A stretch of DNA of 64,000 nt from Ephydatia muelleri (taxonomy: Eukaryota > Porifera > Demospongiae > Spongillida > Spongillidae): the NCBI GenBank assembly GCA_013339895.1, contig JABACO010000024.1:2967675-3031674 (forward strand), given 5' to 3'. Made by a program: the position numbers and the translations under genes. Of the stretch, positions 1-11,145 are shown piece after piece. The notes under the pieces are model-generated. The model saw only the letters and a program-made list of their open reading frames with translations. It did no database searches and was not told the DNA's origin. Every line of letters starts with the position of its first letter. Position 1 is the stretch's first letter.

Positions 1-297
1 GTGTGGTGAGGGAGGGTTGTAGTGAGGGAGGGTGTGTGGATGGAGGGTGTGGTGAAGGAGGGGGTGGTGAGGGAGGGTGTGATTGAGTGGTGTGGTGAGG
101 GAGGGGGTGTTGGGGTGAGGGAGGGATGTGGGTGAGGAGGGTGTGGTGAGGGAGGGGGTGTGGTGAGGAGGGTGTGTGCTGGGGAGGGAGGGTGTGGTGA
201 GGGAGGGTGTGTGTAGGGAGGGGTGTGGTGAGGGGGGTGTGATGAGGGTGTGGTGAGGGAGGGTGATGAGGGTGTCATGAGTGAGGTGTGTGGAAGG
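1..297. repeat. GT/GGGA-rich degenerate minisatellite
   Basis: Imperfect tandem repetition of the words gtgtggtgaggg and agggagggtgtg fills the first 300 bases and continues off the left edge. No reading frame of interest is present. Confidence 0.85.
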
Positions 298-879
298 TAA
301 TAAATTGAGGGTGGTGATGTGGGAGAATTATAGTGTTTAGTGAATGTGGAGTGGTATCTAAATGGCGGTTTATTGTAATTAATACATGTGATTAGTAACT
401 TTCATTTGATATTCCACACCCCATTTGCACTCCCACATTTGACTGTATGCACATACATATTTTACACACACACACAGAAGTGAATGCAGAGAGTGCTGAG
501 TTGGAGATTGTATATTGGTGTTTGGCGTATCTTCATCCAGAGGTGATTTGCCCCTATATTTTTGTGGGAGTGGCTTTGTTTATTGCCTTCCGTAATGCAG
601 GAAGCGGAAAAAAATGGATGATGAAGCCTAGAACTTAGGATCAAGGCAACCCTGTCAGGTCAATATCACACAAACGAATGGTGAGTCATTGTGCCTTTAA
701 TGGACATTTCAGTTCTTGTGTTACTTGTGTCAATGTTTCTTTCTCTTCCATATCAGAACTCTTCCAATGAGCTGGAGAAGCAAGGGATTTGCAGCGTGGA
801 GGGAAACTGATGTCTGTGCTGACTGCAGTTGCCCCAAGTAAGCATGCAAACATCCCACTCCTCCACACCTGTCTACTGT
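298..879. other. Unassigned stretch with one candidate exon
   Basis: No complete gene is visible. A possible exon lies at 757-837: a pyrimidine tract and acceptor (atatcag) precede it and a donor (gtaagc) follows. It can be read through the pattern C-A-D-C-x-C-P at its end, which is reminiscent of the start of an ArfGAP zinc finger, but no following exon was found, so this is only a hint. Confidence 0.25.
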
Positions 880-1838
880 ACATCCTCCTTCATTGCTATA
901 CACACCTCTCATCCTCTTCATTGCTATACACACTCTCATCCTCCCTTCATTGCTATACACACCTCTCATCCTCTTCATTGCTATACACAACTCTCATCCT
1001 CCTTCATGCTATACACACCTCTCATCCTCCTCATTGCTATACACACCTCTCATCTCTCTTCATGCTATACACACCTCTCATCCTTCATTGCTATACATAC
1101 CTCTCATCCTCCTTCATTGCTATACATACCTCTCATCCTCCTTCATTGCTATACACCTCTCATCCTCCTTCATTGCTATGCACACCTCTCATCCTCCTTC
1201 ATTGCTACACATACCTCTCATCCTCCTTCATTGCTATACACGCCTCTCATCCTCCTTCATGCTATACACACCTCTCATCCTCCTTCATTGCTATACACAC
1301 CTCATCTCCTTCATTGCTATACATACGTCTCCATCCTCCTTCATGCTATACCACCTCTCATCCTCCTTCATTGCTATACACACCTCTCATCCTCCTTCAT
1401 TGCTATACACACCTCTCATCCTCCTTCATTGCTAACACACTCTCATCCTCCTTCATTGCTACTCACCTCTCATCCTCCTTCATTGCTATACACACCTTCA
1501 TCCTCCTTCATTGCTATACATACCTCTCATCCTCCTTCATGCTATACACACCTCTCATCCTCCTTCATTGCTATACACACCTCTCTCCTCCTTTCATTGC
1601 TACTCATCTCTCATCCTCCTTCATTGCTACACACCCTCTCATCCTCCTTCATTGCTACAACACCTCTCATCCCTTTCATTGCTATACACACCTCTCATCT
1701 CCTTCATTGCTATACACACCTCTCATCCTCCTTCATTGCTATACACACCTCTCATCCTCCTTCATTGCTATACACACCTCTCATCCTCCTCATTGCTATA
1801 CACACCTCTCATCCTCCTTCATTGCTATATACACCGGA
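880..1838. repeat. About 29-bp minisatellite (ctcatcctccttcattgcta)
   Basis: More than thirty tandem copies of a unit built from cacacctctcatcctcc and ttcattgctata. Single-base indels between copies give all three plus frames long pseudo-ORFs, so the open frames here are repeat artefacts and not genes. Confidence 0.95.
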
Positions 1839-2765
1839 CAAGAAAGGGTTACATTGGAAATGGAGAGGGGAGGAGGCATGGTGGGGTATTGATGAGGTTT
1901 CACTTCCCAAGAAGAGTTACATAAACATTTATTTAACCGTCTTCCCTAGGAAATTAATAAATTTAAAGTAAATTGAATTACGGTGTTTCAGTCTGATGAT
2001 GGGAGGAGAGGAGGTGGTGATGGGTATTAAAATGGTTTGATTGAAGGGAGTCAATGAGTTAACATATTCTGGCATGGAAAACGTAATAGGTTAAAATGAT
2101 GCAGATGTTTGGTCCCTAACACGCTTCCTGCACATCGATCACCAAGAACATGTTGCATTTGCTGTCACATGATTGCCAACATTGCTCACGTACAGTACAT
2201 GTGCACACAATACACCAGTCTGATGATGATGACACACTCTCACACCACACTTGTCCACATGCACGGGATCTATTCCATTTAACTGTGTGCATTTTTGAGT
2301 GGGTTATGTACTGAGCTTCTGTACCACTCTCGTGTCCCTAGGATTGTTCTTTTGTACATGCTTTGTGTCCCATAGGCCCATATGATTGGTCCTTTGTACG
2401 TATGTATATTGATCCGCTGTGTCCCATTTCATTGGTCCTTTGTGCTTGCATACACTGTACAAAGGGTCCCCATACCACTGTATAGCAAAGAATATTTACC
2501 ACAACATGCCTATATATCCTATGCTCTCACATAATCTTTCTCTAGTAGAGAAGTTTGTAATAAAGCTTCTTATTTGGCATGACCCTTGCTCAACTTGCTC
2601 AACTTCTTTATGCCTCAGCTATTGCGGCTTATGCTGACTTCAAGTCTCTTTTTGCCCACACCATGCTTAGCCCATATGGAGTGTGTGAACATGCCTTCAT
2701 ACTGGTTCACACACCCTTATGTGTATACGTTGTGCAAATGACACTGTACAATTCTTGAGCACATC
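1839..2765. other. No gene seen
   Basis: No coding exon could be supported. The piece 2366-2408 is an inverted copy of 3533-3573 (shared words tgtcccatagg and ggtcctttgtac), and the word attggtcctttgt recurs at about 2376 and 2431, so part of this stretch may belong to a small repeat element. Confidence 0.5.
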
Positions 2766-2872
2766 ACTTGCACACACACACACACACACATGCACACACA
2801 CACATGCACACACACACACATGCACACACATGCACACACACGCACACATGCACACACACACACGCACACACA
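2766..2872. repeat. CA microsatellite
   Basis: Cacaca runs interrupted by tgcaca and cgcaca. Non-coding. Confidence 0.95.
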
Positions 2873-3859
2873 TAAACACACCGTGACACATATGGCAACA
2901 TTATATTCTATTCGATGAACAAATTAAGAGGCAACTATTCTCACTTTCTGTGTCCTGTATTCATACTCACTGTGGTTTCCTCTGGATTATTGCTTGTAGT
3001 CTTCTCTAATAGTATACTTTTTCCCTCAGTTACACTCATCATCTACATGTAGCACTCTATGTTTCACCTGTAAAAGCGTTTGGGAGTCTGGCAACAGCAG
3101 AATAATGAAATTGTTACTAGCTTGCTAAGGTATGTCTGTGTAAACTTACCATGGAAGGGGGGGGGGGGGGGGGGGGGGGATAGCCCTCACCCACCACAAT
3201 CTGCAATGATAGGTAGGTACAATAATTTCATTGCCACAGGTAACAGCTTAACCTTACAGGCCAAAGGTACAATGTTGCATCACTAGTTGCATGGCCTGTG
3301 TTGTTCCTGCATGGCCTGTTTATTGTAGCTACACTATCATGCAGATTGTGGTAGGTCAGGGCCCTTGGTAAGTTTACAGAGACATAAGTAGCAATTTAAA
3401 TTTAATATTCATTATCCAACTCGAAGAAACACATTAAAAATCATCAAACAAACATCAAAAAAGCCTCTTACATGTGTACCCACAGAATCCCTTATGACTT
3501 GTCCTCTATCCTCTCAAGCAGTCCTATTGGGATATGATGTATGTACAAAGGACCAGTCCTATGGGACACTACAGTGTGTGTGATGTACCTACATGTATGT
3601 CCCTCATGAGCTGTTCAATAGAATAGATCAAGAATACATGTGCAGAGAACACATTCAGTGTACCATCATTAGAGTGTTATTGATTGTGCCACAGTATATG
3701 TGTGTAAGTGTAGTATGTATGTGGATGTGTGTGTGTATGTGTGTTTATGTGTATGCTGTGGATAGGTTGCATGATTTAAGTGGAGAAACAGAGAATTGTA
3801 TGCCAATGCCAGGGCCTTGTCAGGGAGAAGGCGTAAGTTGTGGTTAAAGTTAAAGTATC
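2873..3859. other. No gene seen; includes G tract at 3152-3180
   Basis: No supportable exon. An uninterrupted G tract of about 20 bases starts near 3159, and a TG-rich run lies at 3715-3752. Confidence 0.5.
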
Positions 3860-4180
3860 GTACATTGGTGTGAGGTCACAGGTCGTAGAATGGTGTGAGC
3901 TCACTGGTCTTAGAATTGGTGTGAGCTAGCTGGTTGTAGAGTGGTGTAAGCTTGCTGGTCGTAGAGTGGTGTGAGCTCGCTAGTCGTAGAGTGGTGTGAG
4001 CTAGCTGGTTTTAGAGGGGTGTGAGCTAGCTGGTCGTAGAGTGGTGTGAGCTAGCTGGTGGTGTGAGCTCACTGGTCGTAGAGTGGTGTGAGCTCACTGG
4101 TCGTAGAATGGTGTAAGCTAGCTGGTCGTAGAGTGGTGTGAGCTTGCTGGTTGTAGAGTGGTGTGAGCTTGCGTGTACAC
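3860..4180. repeat. About 24-bp minisatellite (gtgtgagctagctggtcgta)
   Basis: About a dozen tandem copies of gtgtgagctagctggtcgta plus gagtg, alternating between agctagctgg, agctcactgg and agcttgctgg variants. Confidence 0.95.
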
Positions 4181-4439
4181 ACATATACACACACACACAC
4201 AGTGAGGGTTTTGCTGCAGTAGTGTTAGAAAAAGCTCTTTAACTAGGCTCACATGAGCATAACCATTCTAATGGTTACACTAGCACATCACTCGTCCCTA
4301 ATGCAAAAAGCAAAGAAGGGAAGGGAGGGGGAGGTGCCCTTATTTCCTTCTCCACCCACTCCTTCACTCTCTGCTAGTGTCAGTGTAGCTTGTAATTGGC
4401 AAGCATGTTGACCAGCCATGGGTGCCCCTCCCTCTACAG

Positions 4440-4611
4440 TTATGCACCAGAAGTGATGGACACCCAGGGATGGAGCACACTTGTGTCCCGCCACGCCCAC
4501 CTGGTGGCCGAGGCCTTCAAGGCACTGGCTTTGGTGGAGACCACACTGCTAAGGAAGAGACGAAGACTGTCCAGTGGAGGGAGCAGCAATAGCACACTGC
4601 AGTCATCCTGA
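4440..4611 (+). CDS. Last exon of a SPOP-like MATH-BTB adaptor
   Basis: SPOP proteins are substrate adaptors of cullin-3 ubiquitin ligases, with an N-terminal MATH domain, a BTB domain, a BACK region and a basic nuclear-localisation tail. This exon encodes the tail region. After an acceptor (ctctacag) it reads YAPEVMDTQGWSTLV, then HLVAEAFKALA, then a KRRRL basic cluster, matching the order in animal SPOP (D-x-L-x-T-x-G-W-x-x-M, HPHLVAEAYR-LA, RKRLK). It ends at a TGA at 4609. The Ser-rich tail after the basic cluster is longer than in vertebrate SPOP. The upstream MATH and BTB exons are not in 1-4439, which is mostly minisatellite, so this is an orphan terminal exon or belongs to a gene with a very long intron. 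Related MATH pieces lie at 19467 and 28345. Confidence 0.7.
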
Positions 4612-4649
4612 GTGTGGGCTTGTCCCCTTCAATCTTCCCCCCACATGGC

Positions 4650-5210
4650 CCTGTGGTGTATGTGTGTGTGTGTCTCTGTGTGTGTGTTGATTCACTTCCT
4701 TATGTTGAATGTGTGCATGTATTTTGTGCAACTCATCAGAGCATCCATGTTGTCTACTTTTTTCCTCATGGTGTAAGGACAGTCAAATGTGTATCTCATT
4801 AATCCATACGTGTATATCCTGCTGGCATTGATTATGACTTCTCAATACGTGTGTGCAGTGCTGGTTTTGTGTCAATGTGCACCAGTCAGTACCCAAACTG
4901 GTCTATTGCATAATCAGTCTAGAGACACCCACGCAGTTGCGGAGGTCACGTGTGCAAACGAAGTATTAGAAACTCTCGACGCTGTACTTTCATTACTCGT
5001 CCTTATCAAGCAATACATCTTATTGCAATCAGGTCAGGACGCGGGACGATACCGTTGTTTCCAGCTCTGGACTCATCGAGCGTTAATTCGTTTTCCGTTG
5101 CACTTTTGTAATGTGTGTAAGCGTTGCACTTTATGCGTGGTTAATACAAATTATTAATCCTGTCACGCGCTAGTAACAATAGTACATTTATCGGTGGCTA
5201 TTAAATAGAT
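4650..5210. repeat. Segmental duplicate of 19950-20490
   Basis: From gttgattcacttccttatgt onward this stretch matches 19972-20240 almost base for base (for instance taatccatacgtgtatatcc and gtgctggttttgtgtcaatg) and again just before exon 1 of gene B (atttatcgg). It is the 5' flank of the duplicated NHL gene and lacks the transposon present at 20491-21657 in the other copy. The open frame at 4789-5157 has no family features and is not called. Confidence 0.85.
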
Positions 5211-5272
5211 ATGGCGTCGATGTTGGATCCTAGCGCTGGAGATTCAATGGAACAAGAAAATTCAAATACAAG
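5211..5272 (+). CDS. Exon 1 of NHL gene A
   Basis: The 62-nt exon encodes MASMLDPSAGDSMEQENSNT and ends in AG before the donor gtgagc. A near-identical exon occurs at 21668-21729 with the same length, start and donor. The phase (AG) fits exactly with the exon 2 that begins A-GAT-GCC at 17473, restoring an arginine codon, so I join the two as one gene. The resulting protein would start with this short peptide followed directly by the coiled coil, with no RING or B-box. Intron 1 would be about 12.2 kb because of the insertion at 5751-17372; whether it is still spliced is unknown. Confidence 0.6.
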
Positions 5273-5750
5273 GTGAGCAGATGGCTATCCTTTAGGAGCG
5301 GGTCCAGTAACGTTCAACAATTATGTGTGGTCATGTAAGCCGTTTTCCACCTATTTGTTCTTCGTCATCTCCTTTATAATGCAAAGGAAAGCACGTATGG
5401 TAATCACCTCTGAAATACGAGTATCAAGATGCCCTTAAATCACCAGAGATAATATTTGGAAACGGGTCACGTGCGCCATACGCGAGTATTTTGACAGCCA
5501 GTACTTTAGCGCTTACACGGTGTGTTAGACGGAATAAGATGGCGTAGGGGGGTTTGATGCATATTGGCTCTGTAGAATCGCTACTGTGCATTTGCTCACT
5601 TTGTTCGACTGCTTCGCCGGTTTTGTGCTAGCTACGATAGTATAACCAGCTTTGCCTTGTTTGTCAAAGATTGGAAAGTGGCGTGTCGGTATGTTTTTCA
5701 ACTAAAAACGCATGCTTTATAACATATCATTTTTCAAAGAGAATGGGTAT
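5273..5750. other. Start of intron 1 of NHL gene A
   Basis: Matches 21730-22348 in copy B with small indels. One difference is at 5449-5460, where cagagataatat is present but absent from the copy at 21870-21900; the same word is the terminal sequence of the transposon at 20491, so it may be an excision scar or end remnant. Confidence 0.6.
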
Positions 5751-5999
5751 TGCGCCTATCATTGTTACGTGAGATGTGAAGTCCTTAGACTATCCAGATG
5801 TAGCGTGGTTCCAAATCACACTAATATCTCAATAACATTATGAATATTTACATGCACGTGATCCGTCTATACTAATTACACACACAGTTACATATCAGTA
5901 TTCCACATTTCCTCCCCTTTCATTCCGTTCTCAGTGGCTCTCATCACCAAATCTTTTAGGAGGCTTCACCACCCTTCCTGAGCGTGTCCATTGTAGCTC

Positions 6000-6599
6000 C
6001 TCCATCAGTGGGGAAGCCGTGACTTCCTTGGACTTAGCTTGTAGTTGTTCTGGGCGGGTCCGTTGTAGCTCACCCGTAAGTGTGACCGGTGTGGTGACTT
6101 TCTCAGACATGGCTTCTGGATTGGTGTTCCCTGCTGCTACTCTCTACTTGTCCTGATCGTTGTGCCACCGCGAGTTCCGGTCGGGTCTCAGTTAACTCCT
6201 CCCTTGACTCTTTGCTTGGCGTCACATGGGTGTTACCTTCACTATTTCCACCTGGTTGGGTCCTTGTCTCTACATCTGGTTCTGGCCCATGGTCACCGTC
6301 AATTATTTCTGCTCTGTATCCATTGCACCACCAACTGTCTGTGGATCCTGTGACCATTTGGTCTGCATGTCTTCTCCATGGTGTTCCCGAACAAACCTCC
6401 ACACTTTATGAGTTGGCGCCTGTCTTACTGAGTACGACTGCTGGTTGCCATTGAGATTGGTTTGGTCGGTAGTCCCGCACCATCACCTGATCTCCTTCCT
6501 TGAACTCTCTGCTCGCAGTAATTCGTGTCTCTGCCTGTGTAATCTGTTTCTTGAACACGCTGTCTCTCACATTAGGCCTGAGCAAGTGTAGCTGACATC
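6000..6599 (-). pseudogene. Gypsy pol C-terminal tail remnant
   Basis: A minus-strand frame 6103-6402 (rich in Glu, Thr, Arg and polar residues) follows the integrase. It would be the variable C-terminal part of pol. No recognisable chromodomain or envelope is seen. Confidence 0.4.
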
Positions 6600-7234
6600 T
6601 TAGGTCCCTTTTTTATCATCATCTGAGCTGGTGTGGTGTCCAGTGTTGGATGTCGAGCATTTCGGTACTGTATCAAGAAACTGGATACACGGTGTGAGAG
6701 TAATTTCTTCTCCTTCTTTGATGCTCGTAGTGCCTGCTTCAGGGATTGGACGAAGCGCTCCGCTAGCCCATTTGTGGCGGATGGTATGGACTTGACTTGC
6801 TGTGCTTTCAGTCGTTCGTTCTGACAAACTGTTCAAAATTGTCAGATGTGAACTGTGGTCCATTGTCTGACACAATTTGTTGGGGAATACCCCACTTTTC
6901 AAACATGGCCCTCATTCATCCAATGTCTTCTCCGTGGACATGTTTTCCATGATAACCACCTCTGGCCATTTGGAGAAAAGTCTACTGCCACTAAGAATTG
7001 CTTCCCTTCAAAGGGTCCCGCAAAGTCTATGTGTACCCTTCTCCATGGCCCTTCTGGAAACTCCCAAGGGTGTACTGGTGTCAACTTGGGGTCATGTTTA
7101 ACCTGCCTGCAACCATCACAGTTCTTGGTGCTGAACTCAATATCCTGGTCAATTATTGGCCACCATACATGACCACGTGCCAGGGCTTTCATTTTCACCA
7201 CTCCAAGATGTCCACCATGAGTTTCGTCCAACAC
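6600..7234 (-). pseudogene. Gypsy integrase remnant
   Basis: Begins with the zinc-binding H2C2 part (THGGHLGVVKMK and CDGCRQVKHDP) and the first catalytic Asp in RVHIDFAGPF. The second Asp (SDNGPQFTSDNF) is readable near 6830-6875, and the Glu (TNGLAERFVQSLKQALR) near 6735-6785, in different frames. All three catalytic residues survive but the frame is broken at least twice. Confidence 0.88.
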
Positions 7235-7302
7235 CTTCTTATTACATTACCACCCTAATCCCCCATAGTAAGAAGCCTTGTTCCGCTGTGAGTTCTCCTC
7301 TC

Positions 7303-7919
7303 TTATCTCGAAATTCTTCTGGTATGTCCACTGGCCAACCAACTTGGATATACTCTAACACCCTCGATAACACAGGATCCTTGCATGGCAGTTGCATCTC
7401 GTAACACTGCAGTCGTCACTGGAATCTGCTCCAGTTGGTTGAGTCTGAATTCTGGACAATCGTCCAACTCTTCCCTGTCTTGCCTTTCCACCTCTGTAGC
7501 CTCCGTCAGGGGTAGACGGGAGAGTGCATCTGCATTCCCATGGCAGTGTGTACTTCTGTACCGAATGTGAAATGTGTACTCCGATAATAGTAGTGCAAAC
7601 CTCTGTAGTCGGGCTGCCGTCAATGATGGGAGTGCCTTGTCCGGGTGTACATGTAGCAAGGGTTGATGATCGTTTATCAATGTAAAGTGGTTGCCATATA
7701 GGTATTGTTGAAGCATTTAATCCCCCACACCAGTGCAAGTGCTTTCTTTTCGATCTGAGAATAATTGCATTCTGCTTTCGACAATGTCCTAGATGCAAAT
7801 GCTATTGGTTTATCATGACCTAAGTCTGATGTATGGGACAGGACTGCTCCCAGACCGTAGGCACTCCCATCACAAGCGAGTACCAATGGCATTCTTCGGT
7901 TGAAGTATGTGAGAACCAA
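7303..7919 (-). pseudogene. Gypsy RNase H remnant
   Basis: Starts with FNRRMPLVLACDGSAYGLGA, with the first catalytic Asp in ACDGS, followed by the Ser-rich strand and the E of the second motif. After a frame change it continues through FTLINDHQPLL and ends with the typical HCHGNADALSRLP. It degrades the RNA strand of the hybrid in the family. A frameshift lies near 7700-7720. Confidence 0.88.
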
Positions 7920-8147
7920 GTCTGATGCAATCGCATTCTTAACCTTTGTGAAGGACTCAGTGCATTCCTTAGACCAGCACCACTTGCATGGTATTCTTCT
8001 GCAGGAGCTGATGTAGTGGGGCCAGTGTATTAGCCAGATTTGGCAGAAAACCGATTGTAGTAGTTTACTAAGCCCAAAAATGCTCGAAATTGGGAGACAT
8101 CTCTTGGCACTGGTGCCTCCGTGATGGCTCTCATCTTCGCTTGTGTC

Positions 8148-8707
8148 TTATGTAGCCCATCTGCATCGATGCGGTGGGAAAAATGCACACTTGTCCATAT
8201 TGATTGCTAGATTGTGTCTCTCAAGTCTTTCCAGCACTTGCTCCAGAATGTGGAAGTGTTCCTCCTCACTGGAGCCTGCAACTATTATGTCATCAAGCAA
8301 GCATTGCGTTTTCGGAATCCCCTGTAGTATCAGTTCCATCTTGCGCTGCCACAATGCTGCGCTGAGGACACTCCAAATGGTAATCTGTTATATCTATACA
8401 GCCCCTTATGCGTACTAACTGTGCAGAGTTCCTTTGCCTGTTCTTCAAGTTCCATTTGCAGGTAGGCATGCCGGAGATCCACCTTACTGAACATTGTGCT
8501 TCCACCCAGCGACGCAAATATGTCTTCGATCAACTGCAAGGGGTACTTGTCTACCTTTATGGCTTGATTCACTGTCATATTAAAATCTCCGCACAGCCGA
8601 ATTGACCCATCCTTTTTAGATGCAACCACCACGGGGGTAGCCCATTCACCGGTAGACACCGGTGCAATGATTTCCCCTTTTTCCAGTCTCTCTAGTTCCT
8701 TCTCCAC
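8148..8707 (-). pseudogene. Gypsy reverse transcriptase remnant
   Basis: Reads ME-KELERLEKGEIIAPV, WATPVVVASKKDGSIRLCGD, then DLRHAYLQMELEEQAKELCT and YRYNRLPFGVSSA, the conserved palm motifs of Ty3/Gypsy reverse transcriptase. The catalytic motif appears as LLDDIIVAG after a frame change. The normal YxDD box therefore has Leu in place of the aromatic residue, and the frame break near 8330-8350 separates it from the earlier motifs. RNA-dependent DNA synthesis is the family function; this copy is inactive. Confidence 0.9.
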
Positions 8708-9093
8708 TCTTGTCTGCTAACTGTAAGGTACTGGTCTGGCCTTTAGGAACACTGGGGTTGCCCCTTCCTTCAATGGTAGATGTGCCTTGGTTCCCTTGAG
8801 CGTTCCTTGTTCTTTCTGTATTCCAGGATACTTTTCTAGCAACCTCTTCAATCACAGTGTTCTACTTTGTTTCTTATCACCTGCCCTCAGAACCTTAATT
8901 TCCCCCAGTCTATGGGAATCCGGCTTAACCAGTTCCGACCCATCAACTGGGGTCCCAGCCCATCCATCACCACCAGCTTTAGGCTTTCCACTGTTCCATT
9001 TTTAGCTACTTTGCACTGTTATCTGCCCAAGGGGCCTAACTCTCTGTTCCATGTATGTTTTCAGATTGACCATAGATTTCCGCAGTTGGATGT

Positions 9094-9180
9094 GTGCCAT
9101 TTCTCCTTATACATCGTATAGGGCATGATGGACTCTTCTGCCCCCGTGTCCAGTTCAATTTTGATGGGCTGTCCCTCCAT
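9094..9180 (-). pseudogene. Gypsy aspartic protease remnant
   Basis: The minus strand reads QPIKIELDTGAEESI, containing the D-T-G active-site triad typical of retroelement aspartic proteases, which cleave the Gag-Pol polyprotein. It lies immediately upstream of the reverse transcriptase, as expected. Confidence 0.75.
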
Positions 9181-9445
9181 TATTACCTGAACATACATTG
9201 GTTTTGTGTGCCTTCCACTGTTTCAGTGGATTTCCGGATGAGACTTCCATATTATCTGTGCTATCTTCAATGTCAGACCTACTGTCTCCTTTTAGTTCCT
9301 TGATCCCCGATGCCTCCCTCATGCTCTCTGCCTTCATCTTCTTTCTGCTCACCCTCTCAGCATGACCTTGTTATTTGCAAAACCCTGCATTGGTTTGGTC
9401 AGTGGTTTCTCGCTAACCGCTCTACGTAACTCAGCCATGTTTCGG

Positions 9446-10722
9446 ACGTGCTGTCAAATTCCCCTATCTTAATCATACATTGATCAATTATAACCCCAGT
9501 TATCGTACTCAACATAATTAAGGGCTGTTACCCGTTAAAAATTACATTTCGGACAGGTCATGTTGTGGTGTTGAACCTGAACCTCTCAGAGTATTGGTTC
9601 AAAGGTTTGCAACTTAAGGCGGTGTATTAGAGATCCCAGAATCTAATAATAAGAAATTTGTGTAGGCTGTTATGACTCTGAGCGTTATTCTTGCTGTTGA
9701 AGTAATGGCGGATAGAAAAGACAAAGCGCCTGAGGCGAGGTACTATATGTCCCAATTACAAAGCGTCAAGTACATAGAATAACTTGTTACTATGTGTTGC
9801 GTGTTTTGGCTTAGTTGAGTGGCTGAAGGATGTATTATTGTTGTAAAAACGACAAAATACGCTCATCTTGCGGACGCCATTGCGGTCTGCACGACTTTGA
9901 CGCACTGTATCTATTGTATAGTAAATGGTCAAGGCCGCCAAATTAAGAATCTGTTAGTGCAACTAGTTTTGTGTATGTTGAATGAGTTACTTGCCCATAA
10001 CCTTTCACCTTACTCGGCGCCTTTGAATTGTTCTATTTTATGTTCAGGCAGCCGGCCATTATGAGGCCAGTTATGATTTGGCGGGAGCGCGGGAATGAAT
10101 ATCAGCTGCATTGTGTTCTCCACACATTCAGCTTTTTGTGAGATCTGAGGCGTTCATGAACGTCCAGAAGTCGGTACGCTAACATATCACTGTATCCAAG
10201 GGATCTACAACCCACAGCTGCATGGTATGAGGAGTTGTTGTACCATGTATGGCTCTTACGTTTTCGTTGACTATTTCAATTCTGGAGCCTGTTACGCACA
10301 GCGTAGCGTTAAGTATAAAAAGAATCTAGCGAAGATCAAAAAGAGGAAATGCAAGCCTAGATTGAAAGGTCCATGTAACCGGAAGATACGTTACAAAGGG
10401 AAAGACGCTGTACTCTGGATCACACGCACTTGATACGCCTATGAAAACAGATTCTCTAATAAACACTAACACAGCTTACCACACAACAAACTACGAGCGG
10501 ACTATGGTCACTTGTCTGTTAGACACAGATCCAGTGCCAAAGCAAGCACCAGAAATAATGAACAACTTAGACAAGTGGTCTAAATATACGAACTAATGAA
10601 ATACGGAATGCAATTTGTCACTATAACAACAAATCGGAAGTTGGTGCGCGCGCAAGAAATACGGTAACAGTCCTTAAAGGAGGAGACGCCACGTAAATAG
10701 TGGCGCAGGCCGTGCTCAAACT
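9446..10722. other. No gene seen
   Basis: No coding exon supported. Bases 9478-9515 (attgat, then ataaccccagttatcgtact) match the reverse complement of 15599-15627, giving a diverged inverted repeat around the two-gene block. A small Lys-rich frame at 10227-10433 has no recognisable domain. Confidence 0.5.
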
Positions 10723-10723
10723 C

Positions 10724-10748
10724 CCGTATAAAAGGCGCTTGGATCCAA
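10724..10748 (+). promoter_or_regulatory. TATA-containing block upstream of the P2X7-like gene
   Basis: Bases 10724-10748 contain gtataaaagg and match, with one mismatch, the reverse complement of 15555-15579. The two blocks stand upstream of two convergent genes and point inward, which suggests shared promoters of a two-gene element. Confidence 0.5.
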
Positions 10749-11145
10749 CCGGAAATCACGTGAGCTCAACATCCTCAGAATGGCGTAGTTTTGTAAGCTG
10801 TTAGGATTCTCACCCACACTTGCTGGCTACATCGTTTTTACGTTGTTAAGACGGGCAGATCAAGTACTTCTTAGTACTCTATCGCACGCGTTTATTTGTT
10901 CTCGAAACAGACTCGCATTGTGTTTCAGTTTATACTGGAGAGTGCATTGATAACTGTTACAAGCTCTGCGAGGCTTTGCGTGAGTTTCAAAGGTGAGCGT
11001 GGCTGCATGAGCATTTGCGTGAGCAAACAAAACAATAAAATGGAGAAAACTTTTGAAAGCCCTGATTCCAGCTGTCTCATTTACTGGAAATCAAAAACCA
11101 CATCTCCACGTGCTGAAGTTTTTAGCAGGAGGTTTTCTGTGAAAT

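Larger units (their letters stand above)
5915..9445 (-). mobile_element. Degenerate Ty3/Gypsy retrotransposon
   Basis: On the minus strand the order protease, reverse transcriptase, RNase H, integrase is readable, the gene order of Ty3/Gypsy. The left end has a purine run (aaaggggaggaaa) followed by tgtggaatactg, looking like a polypurine tract and the start of a 3' LTR. No matching LTR or gag capsid region is found on the right, where similarity stops near 9445, so the element is 5' truncated. The frame changes several times along pol, so it is not a working copy. Confidence 0.85.

Noticed and set aside
757..837. ArfGAP-domain exon
   Set aside because: Only a few residues resemble the zinc finger start and no second exon with the rest of the finger was found.
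789..1971. Three overlapping long plus-strand frames (up to 380 codons)
   Set aside because: They are all reading a 29-bp minisatellite with indels; composition is a pure repeat and the frames change at each indel.
4789..5157. 122-codon frame upstream of NHL exon 1
   Set aside because: Not preserved as a frame in the duplicate at 20000-20300 and without domain features; treated as flank.
5751..5930. A complete 3' LTR of the Gypsy element between 5751 and about 5926
   Set aside because: The left boundary matches an inverted repeat at 17349-17372 and not a second LTR near 9.4 kb, so I treat it as the end of the larger insertion; an LTR start at 5926 remains possible.
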